A DNA stretch of 64,000 bases, from positions 1 to 64,000 of IMG/VR virus record IMGVR_UViG_3300047564_004641. The stretch is one strand, 5' to 3'. The stretch's first letter is position 1; every line of letters begins with the position of its first letter. This stretch comes from a virus. Below, in pieces: positions 34,467 through 41,657 of the stretch. Below the pieces are notes generated by a model. That model did not search any database. It was not told where the DNA came from and was given only the letters and a program-made list of their open reading frames with translations. A program made the position numbers and the translations under genes.

Positions 34467-35537
34467 TTATGTCAGAGTAATATTTGCAGTCCTCATAACA
34501 CCATCAGTTCCTCTTACTCTTATCCTCAAGTTAGTGTTACTTGTAAGATCAAAAGAAAGTTGAGAATTTGCTGGTGAGGAAGTGGTTCCCAATCCAACAG
34601 TAGCAATACCAGTGATTAGAGTATTGCCAACAACATGAAGTTTTGCTTGAGGAACTGTTGTTCCGATGCCGACAAGACCATCAGCAGTCGTAATAATTGT
34701 AGTTCCAGCAACTCCAACCAGTAGAGTACTAACACCAACTGGAGAAGAACTTAGATACGTATTTAACCAAGTATAGTCACAAAATTCAGTGACATTCAAG
34801 CATCCATTTATCTCAAGATTTCCATCAATATATGCATCTCCGGTAACAGAATCTACTCCAAATTTATTTGCATTTACTACTAAATCTCCATTAACATAAG
34901 TATCTCCAGTTGAAGAATCTACGGTAAATTGATTTACATTGACAGTAAAATCACCAAAAACATTTGTATCTCCTCTACCAAAAGTAATACTACTATACCC
35001 AACAACACTCGTTGTTCCATATCCAACTATAGTATTATAAGCAGTAGTATACCCAACATTAAGAGTATTTACATTAAAAGTAAAAACATCGACAGGAAGA
35101 ATAGAATATGAAAGTATACTTTTTATATCAGAAGAAGCTATTGCTATATTACTGCTTGTAATTCCAGGAGAAACAATACTTGTTTGGATTTTTTCCAGTT
35201 TTACATAATTTGTATCTGATTTTTCAAGACGTAAATTTATGTAATCAAATGGATTATTATATAGAACCATTGATACATTATCATCCCTAAAGAAATTCAT
35301 GTTCGCAAGATCATCTCGATTGTATAATTCTGGACTAAAATTATTATTATCAAGGTAATCTTGACTCAGATAATCATTATCATCAAAAGAATTCAATCCA
35401 GAGTTAGGAATTCCTACGAAAGATCCACTTGTCTTTACAGCATTGGTCCAAAGATTATTTAATAGTACAGTGTCTTCAGAAACCTTATAATAAGTACTCT
35501 CATCAAACTTATCTTCAAATTGATTATCCTTATCCAT
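34467..35537 (-). CDS. Virion structural/fibre protein, 356 aa
   Basis: 356 residues. The N-terminal half has TVLLNNLWTNAVKTSGSFVG and an Asn/Asp-rich linker. The middle has repeated units ending TVDSSTGDTYVNGDLVVNANKF and VDSVTGDAYIDGNLEINGC, fibre-shaft repeats. Near 290-315 lies VGIGTTVPQAKLHVVGNTLITG, the common fibre motif of this phage. Overlaps 35530-36231 by 8 bp. Probably a baseplate-attached short fibre. Confidence 0.7.
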   Translation of the reverse strand: MDKDNQFEDKFDESTYYKVSEDTVLLNNLWTNAVKTSGSFVGIPNSGLNSFDDNDYLSQDYLDNNNFSPELYNRDDLANMNFFRDDNVSMVLYNNPFDYINLRLEKSDTNYVKLEKIQTSIVSPGITSSNIAIASSDIKSILSYSILPVDVFTFNVNTLNVGYTTAYNTIVGYGTTSVVGYSSITFGRGDTNVFGDFTVNVNQFTVDSSTGDTYVNGDLVVNANKFGVDSVTGDAYIDGNLEINGCLNVTEFCDYTWLNTYLSSSPVGVSTLLVGVAGTTIITTADGLVGIGTTVPQAKLHVVGNTLITGIATVGLGTTSSPANSQLSFDLTSNTNLRIRVRGTDGVMRTANITLT

Positions 35538-36231
35538 TTTCCTTATCTACCTCAATTTTTAATTTTTCAACATCTTTTCTTTCACCATAAACATGATAAA
35601 AGCAATCTATAGGCATTCCACCTCTAGATTGTAAATGTATTTGATTTTCTCCTATTCTTTTTATAATTATATCTTGATGTGCTCCGATTGGTTGTAATTG
35701 AACTGTGATACTATTTTCATGTACTAGTTCAGTCCAATAGTCGGGAAGGTCAATTACATTTTTATTTCTCAATCTACCCCTGAAATAAACCCCGTTTTCT
35801 GGTCCTTCTAAACAAGAGTGAACCAGATCTTTATCCTTTTTGAGGGGATGAGGTATCTGAAAGTTTTTGATACTTGCTCTCAGAATTACAGTTTTAATCT
35901 CAACTGCACGAAGTTTAGTAGTACGAATTCTAAAGGCACGAAGAAACTTAGTTTTAATTAAAATATCGACTCTCAAATAACTTTGTATTCTAGCATAAAA
36001 ACGAAGCCATAAAGAATATAAAGGTTTGACAGTATCACTATTTTCAAGAGGAGCAAGCATCATAGTTGCTTTTATATCATTGTATTCTTCATCATCTCCT
36101 CCATGAACTGGTCCTTGGAGATATGAAGAACCACGAATTGCAGCTGCACCTCTACCTAAAGATTCTGGTTTTACTTCATCCTTTGCAATAAAACATCTTT
36201 GAATATATTCAGAATCACTGAATGACGACAT
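35530..36231 (-). CDS. Baseplate/virion structural protein (VrlC-type)
   Basis: 233 residues with the C-terminal motif FYHVYGERKDVEKLKIEVDKENG and RGRLRNKNVIDLPDYWTELVHENSITVQLQPIGAHQDI. The latter is the signature of a structural protein often annotated VrlC-like in cyanophages and related to collars of S74-less fibres (also found as a pyocin-type WTxLVDxxSIxVxLTP segment). The remainder has a run of hydrophobic-basic beta strands (RAFRIRTTKLRAVEIKTVILRASI) that look like beta-helix coils. Located among hub genes, so likely a baseplate component. Confidence 0.65.
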   Translation of the reverse strand: MSSFSDSEYIQRCFIAKDEVKPESLGRGAAAIRGSSYLQGPVHGGDDEEYNDIKATMMLAPLENSDTVKPLYSLWLRFYARIQSYLRVDILIKTKFLRAFRIRTTKLRAVEIKTVILRASIKNFQIPHPLKKDKDLVHSCLEGPENGVYFRGRLRNKNVIDLPDYWTELVHENSITVQLQPIGAHQDIIIKRIGENQIHLQSRGGMPIDCFYHVYGERKDVEKLKIEVDKENG

Positions 36232-36246
36232 AAGTATATCTCCTTA

Positions 36247-36843
36247 TTAAATTGATCCAGGTTTTACAGATCCAAGTGCTCTTGGATTGATAGAAAGTAC
36301 AGGAGGTTTTAATGAACTTGATGTACTCAATTTTTGAAATGCTCCTGCAGTCATTTTCATAATATTTTTTGCTGTAGTATTTAGTTCCCCATCAGAAAAC
36401 AAACTCATTGCTTCTTCAGCATTGAGATTAATTTGTTTTGACTTTAACTTAATTTCTTCATTTGATTGTAATGTTATTCTTCCAGTACTATTATCAGTTC
36501 CAGTGGCAATCAATTGAATATCTCTTGCATTAACTTTAAATACTCCCTTTGTAATGATCTCAATATTTCCTCTACTTAATCCTTTGTCACCGCAAGAATT
36601 AAGATACATTGCTACATCACCATCAGGAATATTATCTCCGCAAATAACTTGATATCTTCCCCTGCACCTCGACGTAATCCATCCATTTCTAGGTGCAGTT
36701 TGGTCTATGGTAATATACTCCAATCCACCCTGACCCTGCATCATAATCGATGACTTTACTTGGTCCAGGTGAATATGACCTAACCTCAAATTTCCATCTT
36801 TAGTTCTTATATCTTTTGTTTCTAAATTTAAAGATTTTCCCAT
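36247..36843 (-). CDS. Virion structural protein with beta-helix-like repeats, 198 aa
   Basis: 198 residues. Repeating ~12-residue strands (NIEIITKGVFKVNARDIQLIATG, GRITLQSNEEIKLKSKQINLNAEEAM) resemble the triple beta-helix of gp5/VgrG-type cell-puncturing needles. With the gp5-like OB-domain protein at 38006-39877 nearby, it may be the needle part of a split gp5. That is inference; no family is certain. Confidence 0.6.
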   Translation of the reverse strand: MGKSLNLETKDIRTKDGNLRLGHIHLDQVKSSIMMQGQGGLEYITIDQTAPRNGWITSRCRGRYQVICGDNIPDGDVAMYLNSCGDKGLSRGNIEIITKGVFKVNARDIQLIATGTDNSTGRITLQSNEEIKLKSKQINLNAEEAMSLFSDGELNTTAKNIMKMTAGAFQKLSTSSSLKPPVLSINPRALGSVKPGSI

Positions 36844-36848
36844 TTTAA

Positions 36849-38003
36849 TTACCTCGGCACATTAAAAGTACTTGTTTGTGGAATTTTACCTACACAATCA
36901 ATAACTGTCACTAAACGAACTTCTTGAGGAACAACACTTATTTGTTCCACTGTTGTAGAAGGTGTAACGGGAGAAACCTGAGATTCTATTGGCTTAGTTG
37001 GATCAATTCGTGTAACCTTAAAGATTGGACTAAATGTAGCATTAAATCCTGTAGGAGAATTTGTTCTAATTTCAGGCAAATCATCATATCCACATCCACC
37101 TTGAATAATTTTTACTGAGGTAATACTCCCAAACTCATTGATTACTAATTCGGTTTTAGTTCCATTATCAGGAGTGATAATTAGTTCATCTCCAGGTCTA
37201 TAACCAAATCCTTGATCTAAAACCTTTATCTCTTCAATGCAAAGAATAACCGAATATGGTGTTCCAAATGATGTAGGATCTTTTGGTTTTACTGGAACTA
37301 ATGGTAAGGTAATGACCTCATCTCGTTCCAGAACTCTCGGTGAACCATTTGGTGGATAATAAGTACTTCCCGATTTTACTCCTATAGGCCTTAAAGGTTG
37401 AACGACGTGATATCCACTAATTGGAGTTCTGACATAACCCTCATCAGGTTCTTTCCATACTCTCTCATTTCCACCTAGACTGCCATCAGGAGCAGCAAGA
37501 TATCCATCACCAGGTGCATTGATAGTTATATTTTTAACCGACTTACCATCGGAATTCATATTTACAGTAAGATTTCCTCCAGCACCTTTACCACAGTTAT
37601 CAATTAACTCTGCATTTGGAGGTGATTCAAATCCCTTTCCCGGATTTACAATATCAAATCCAATTACAGAAGATGAGATTGGACTAATCACAGCATTCGC
37701 AGCAGCACCAAATCCAGCCCCACCCCCAAAAAACTTAACCAATGGTGGCCCACAAACTTGAGGTTGTGTAGGACAATCAGAAGTTGTTGGAAGTAAATCT
37801 TTTTCTGGAGTTAATTGATTGACTTCTACTATTGTAAGTTCTTCTTCAGTTCCATCACCATTTTGAAAGTAAAATAGTTTTGTAGGATCTATCTGATGAA
37901 CTCTATTAGCTTCTTCGACAGTTAATCCACCTACTTTCTTCCCATCATCATCAAAGAAAGCAACCTTAATAGCAGTATCTTGAGGAATATTTCTAGAAAA
38001 CAT
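36849..38003 (-). CDS. Virion structural protein, 384 aa
   Basis: 384 residues. Opens KVAFFDDDGKKVGGLTVEEANRVHQIDPT. Contains two similar glycine-rich units (VIGFDIVNPGKGFESPPNAE and IKVLDQGFGYRPGDELIITPDNG / IIQGGCGYDDLPE), a repeat (GxGY/GKGF-xSPP) also found in the 622-residue protein (GGTGYTGNADLTIG, NGRGYTSTPTVTF). This motif marks a fibre/baseplate beta module shared across genes. It starts 2 bp after the gp5-like gene. Function: structural, exact role unknown. Confidence 0.6.
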   Translation of the reverse strand: MFSRNIPQDTAIKVAFFDDDGKKVGGLTVEEANRVHQIDPTKLFYFQNGDGTEEELTIVEVNQLTPEKDLLPTTSDCPTQPQVCGPPLVKFFGGGAGFGAAANAVISPISSSVIGFDIVNPGKGFESPPNAELIDNCGKGAGGNLTVNMNSDGKSVKNITINAPGDGYLAAPDGSLGGNERVWKEPDEGYVRTPISGYHVVQPLRPIGVKSGSTYYPPNGSPRVLERDEVITLPLVPVKPKDPTSFGTPYSVILCIEEIKVLDQGFGYRPGDELIITPDNGTKTELVINEFGSITSVKIIQGGCGYDDLPEIRTNSPTGFNATFSPIFKVTRIDPTKPIESQVSPVTPSTTVEQISVVPQEVRLVTVIDCVGKIPQTSTFNVPR

Positions 38004-38005
38004 AA

Positions 38006-39877
38006 TTAGAATAAAGTAAATGTCGATGTTCCACTGTTATCATCCTCCGGACTTTGTATCTGTTCTCTTATCTTTGGGGCAGTTGGAGCAGTTGGAGTAA
38101 CAGTGGTGCTTCTACTATTTACAATATTTCCAGAAGGTGCTTGAGAAGCAACTGCACCCTTACCTGTAGGAGATTCATTTGCGGCACCTGGAACTGGTGA
38201 AGCATCTCCACCAGGAAGAGCAGGATATCCGTAAGCCAATTCATTATATTTTACTGGACTTTCTATATCATCGCAAGCAAAGAATTGCTTAATTCCATTT
38301 ACATATTCCAGAGAATTAAACATATTTCCACCAATACCACCAATAGAATCTAAAGCCCCACTGACAGAACCCAGAACACCCCCTGCTTGATTGATTGCGC
38401 CACCTGCCGCGCCTAAAGTACCAGCAATAGATCCAAGTGTAGAATTAAATGTTGAAAAAACATCATCCATAATTCCAGTAACTTCATTCAGAACATTATC
38501 TAAAATATTAGAAACCATACTTTCAATAGCACACAAAGGAGTATTAATCATATTATCTAAAGTATCTTTAATAATAGAATTCAATAAATTAGGCATATTA
38601 GAAGTAATTTTATTAAAAGCACAATTTAAAGATTTTATCCCTTTTTCCACTTTTCTATAGAACCTAGGTATTTCTGATGGGAAAAGATTGGGTGTTACTT
38701 TTTTAGTAGCATCAGAAAGTTTGGTTAGTGTATAGGCACGAATACCTCCCATTATATTTTTAGTAAATCCAGAAAGTTCTGTAACAGCTCCACTAATTTC
38801 ATTTTGAATTTGACTAGAAAATTCAGTTACATCAGATGCAAAAGCAGAGACTTGATTGTAAGTCTTTTTAAGTTCTTCTACACTATTAATTAAATTTTTC
38901 ATAGTACGTTGAATTCCTTTCATATCACTATTATTCTTTTTAGTGACATCAAGTAAAGGAATTTTTATTTTACTGGACTTATCGTGCTGGTCTTGTGACT
39001 TAACCCCAATATGAAGTGCTTCGATAGTTGATAAAGGAGTTCCTCCAATGATTCTATCGTCAGGAACTTTTGCTGCAGTTTGAGGACTCCCATCAGTATA
39101 GGTATTATTAAACTGTTGATATCCTTTATTGCAATTTGCACTTCCACCAGCATCAGCACCTGGTTGTCTTGATGCTTTTACTGTTGCTGCAAGAACCAGT
39201 CTTTCAACTTCATTTGTAGGGAGTCCTGCTGCTTTTGCTTTTTGCCTTGCCTCCGATGCTGCTTTAAAAACTGCAGAAGATGGAGTCTTAGATGGATCTA
39301 AAAGTTTTTTTAATTGGTCTGTACTCAGTTGGTCTACATTGTCGGGTACTGGTTTAGTTGCTAAACTACCAGGACCTGTTGGTGGTGTAGGTGGATTGAC
39401 TACAGTTGGTGTTGGTTTTCCTCCGGTTGTTGATGTTGGAGGAACAGTTGTTGTTGGTTGATTTGGTGCAGGTTCTGCTCTTTCTTTGGGGACATTATTG
39501 TTAGAGTTTCCAAGAAGTCCTACAATATATCCTTCCTGTCCTGCCATTCCATCCATAAAGAACCCGAATACCACGGATCCAGATTCGATAGCAGGAGTAA
39601 TTGATGCTCCACCATGCCCGGAACCAGCAGTTACCGGCATCAAAACCTGACAAAATGCAACTTGATCTGGTTGAAGTTTATTTACATCCCCAGTGTGCCA
39701 ATTAAAAACTCTTACTTTATATCTTTGACCCCAACCCTTTATTTCTGCTACACTATTAAAAGTTTCACCTTTAATATTATCTTTCCATACTTCTTTATCC
39801 TCAACTCTTCCAATCCACCAAGGAGGATTCATAAAGAATTGAGGATTAAAAGCAGATCCTGTAGTTACATCAGACAT
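38006..39877 (-). CDS. gp5-like baseplate hub protein (OB-fold N-terminus)
   Basis: 623 residues. The first ~150 residues (WWIGRVEDKEVWKD, RYKVRVFNWHTGD, QVAFCQVLMPVTAGSGHGG, GSVVFGFFMDGMAGQEGYIVGLLG) match the OB-fold domain of T4 gp5 that binds gp27 at the hub. Residues ~150-190 are a Pro/Thr linker. The rest is helical with NMPNLLNSI and a Gly/Ala-rich stretch; no T4-lysozyme domain is present, unlike T4 gp5. The muralytic activity may instead reside in 41658-44606. Confidence 0.75.
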   Translation of the reverse strand: MSDVTTGSAFNPQFFMNPPWWIGRVEDKEVWKDNIKGETFNSVAEIKGWGQRYKVRVFNWHTGDVNKLQPDQVAFCQVLMPVTAGSGHGGASITPAIESGSVVFGFFMDGMAGQEGYIVGLLGNSNNNVPKERAEPAPNQPTTTVPPTSTTGGKPTPTVVNPPTPPTGPGSLATKPVPDNVDQLSTDQLKKLLDPSKTPSSAVFKAASEARQKAKAAGLPTNEVERLVLAATVKASRQPGADAGGSANCNKGYQQFNNTYTDGSPQTAAKVPDDRIIGGTPLSTIEALHIGVKSQDQHDKSSKIKIPLLDVTKKNNSDMKGIQRTMKNLINSVEELKKTYNQVSAFASDVTEFSSQIQNEISGAVTELSGFTKNIMGGIRAYTLTKLSDATKKVTPNLFPSEIPRFYRKVEKGIKSLNCAFNKITSNMPNLLNSIIKDTLDNMINTPLCAIESMVSNILDNVLNEVTGIMDDVFSTFNSTLGSIAGTLGAAGGAINQAGGVLGSVSGALDSIGGIGGNMFNSLEYVNGIKQFFACDDIESPVKYNELAYGYPALPGGDASPVPGAANESPTGKGAVASQAPSGNIVNSRSTTVTPTAPTAPKIREQIQSPEDDNSGTSTFTLF

Positions 39878-39879
39878 AA

Positions 39880-40095
39880 TTAATCTTCATAAACTCTACA
39901 TTCAAGAGCATCGGGATGAGTGTCACAATATAATTCCAAAGAAGTTGGATCGTGATTTTCGTCTGGATGATTAACTTGATACTGTTCTAAAGCATCAAGT
40001 TCATCTTCTAAGTGACGACGACGTTGACCACTGGTATTTGGGTTATCCAGTTCATCTCTATCATCGTTAATATGTTGTTGAAGTGTTCTGTCCAT
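39880..40095 (-). CDS. cp12: CP12-like Calvin-cycle inhibitor
   Basis: 71 residues ending LELYCDTHPDALECRVYED. The two cysteines C57 and C66 have eight residues between them, with Pro-61 and ECRxY, which is the C-terminal GAPDH-binding loop of CP12. The helical middle (RRHLEDELDALEQYQ) stands where CP12 has its AWD_VEEL helix. The N-terminal cysteine pair of plant CP12 is absent, as in many cyanobacterial and phage forms. CP12 locks GAPDH and phosphoribulokinase and so slows the Calvin cycle, matching talC, zwf and gnd at 60-63.6 kb. It lies in the baseplate hub cluster, 2 bp before the gp5-like gene. Confidence 0.8.
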   Translation of the reverse strand: MDRTLQQHINDDRDELDNPNTSGQRRRHLEDELDALEQYQVNHPDENHDPTSLELYCDTHPDALECRVYED

Positions 40096-40120
40096 ATGAA
40101 CACACTAAAATAGTTTTTAT

Positions 40121-40128
40121 TATTTATT
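40121..40128 (-). promoter_or_regulatory. Late promoter-like AATAAATA upstream of cp12
   Basis: AATAAATA on the minus strand 26 bp before the ATG at 40095, in the 34-bp gap after the gp27-like gene. It could give cp12 extra late expression. Confidence 0.35.
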
Positions 40129-40129
40129 A

Positions 40130-41656
40130 CTAATCTTTAGGATCAAGTCTTCCTGTAACTGGATTATATTCAAATTCACTACCAGCATCTGCAGGATATC
40201 CTTCATCATCATATTTAGTTCCATCTGGAGGAGTTTCTGCTATTGCCTGTTCTTGCTGAGACATAAGTTGATTTTCGTTGTTTAATTCGCTTGCAATATC
40301 TTCATCAGTAACACCCTTATTATTTGCAGATGCTCCATCAGACGCTTTTTGTACTGATGATTTTTGATTTCCTGCTGCAGTGGCAGAAGCTGCCATTGGT
40401 TTTCTACCATAAGAATCACGAATCAATTCCAACGATGTATAGCACTGTTTAATAGGATCAATACGATGACATAGTGCAGAAATCATATAGACACCGCTCA
40501 TCCTAGGATTTGCCTCCTTAGTTGATTTAGTGGATTGTTCGGGAAAATCGCAATAAATTAATTGACCCGCTTCTAAACTAAAGTCACCAAAAATAGTGAT
40601 ATTTACTTTAACAGTATACGCTTGATTGTATCTTGCTGTAGAAGATGAAAGATACTTTGCTTTATCAGTATCCAATTCGTGAGACTGATCTACAGGAGTA
40701 TATCCACCTATTGATTGATTACCAGTAAAAAATCTTGAAGGTTTTGTTATAAAATCTTTAAATAAATTCTTACCATACTCAGTTCCAGCTGCAGTAATTG
40801 CAGATTCCTGAGTGGAAATATCTAAAGGATTACAACCAAAAGCACTCTCAAAAGAGTTAAAAAGATTTACGGAGGTATTGAATGTACCCATCATCATCTG
40901 ATCTTTCATATCAGCACTATCAACAAAATTATATTCTAAAATTTTTCCATCATATCCAGTGGGTATTTTAGTAGATACTGTATTATTATAGATATATTTT
41001 TTAACTGGTGTTTGTCCAAATAAAGTATCAATAGATTTAAACTTATACCCAGATTTAGTTTCAAAGAAGAAATATCCGGCACTCAATCCAAGAGCACTTG
41101 TATCCTCACGAATGGATTGTCCTGCTAACCACATAATAAACCAAAAAGGTTTCTTTAAAGTTCCAATAAATGAACGTGAATTTTTTGTAGATTCTATATC
41201 TAATTTCTTTTGCGTGCTTAGAACTTCTTTAAGAATTTTAGTTAGAGAATCCGATATTTTTCCATCATATCTCTTATCAACTCTCACACTTTCATTTTTC
41301 AGGTACTCTTTCGATACCAACTCTAAGAATTCAATATCTTTTAATTTTTCAGTAATTCTTTCTCTTCCAGTAATATGAAGTTCATTTGTACTCGTAGTGA
41401 AAGAAATCTTTTGTTTTTGAGTATCTTCCAATTCAATATGAACCTTTTCAGTTCCGGTGAGTTTTACACTCTCCGATCCTGTTGTTCCTTGATCTCCTTG
41501 ACCGGTATCAACAACACTTATCGACATTCTTACAGTCTCAGATAATATATTTTCATAATAATGCAACTCAGCAACTCCACCATTGAATGGAAGTTCTTTT
41601 CCAGTTGCATTTGAATATACTTTAAAAATAGGTATATTACTTTCGTTTACAGACAT
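40130..41656 (-). CDS. gp27-like baseplate hub subunit
   Basis: 508 residues. The plan is that of gp27/gpD hub proteins: an N-terminal tail-tube-like domain (AELHYYENILSETVRMSISVVDTG, KVHIELEDTQ), a helical region, then YFFFETKSGYKFKSIDTL and a late OB-like part (NITIFGDFSLEAGQLIYCDFPEQS, GVYMISALCHRI). It is next to the gp5-like gene (with cp12 between) as expected for partners. Overall similarity is judged from layout; exact T4 numbering is uncertain. Confidence 0.6.
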   Translation of the reverse strand: MSVNESNIPIFKVYSNATGKELPFNGGVAELHYYENILSETVRMSISVVDTGQGDQGTTGSESVKLTGTEKVHIELEDTQKQKISFTTSTNELHITGRERITEKLKDIEFLELVSKEYLKNESVRVDKRYDGKISDSLTKILKEVLSTQKKLDIESTKNSRSFIGTLKKPFWFIMWLAGQSIREDTSALGLSAGYFFFETKSGYKFKSIDTLFGQTPVKKYIYNNTVSTKIPTGYDGKILEYNFVDSADMKDQMMMGTFNTSVNLFNSFESAFGCNPLDISTQESAITAAGTEYGKNLFKDFITKPSRFFTGNQSIGGYTPVDQSHELDTDKAKYLSSSTARYNQAYTVKVNITIFGDFSLEAGQLIYCDFPEQSTKSTKEANPRMSGVYMISALCHRIDPIKQCYTSLELIRDSYGRKPMAASATAAGNQKSSVQKASDGASANNKGVTDEDIASELNNENQLMSQQEQAIAETPPDGTKYDDEGYPADAGSEFEYNPVTGRLDPKD

Positions 41657-41657
41657 A

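Noticed and set aside
38006-39877. T4 tail lysozyme in the gp5-like protein
   Set aside because: No catalytic Glu/Asp context of T4-type lysozyme is seen between the OB domain and the C-terminus.
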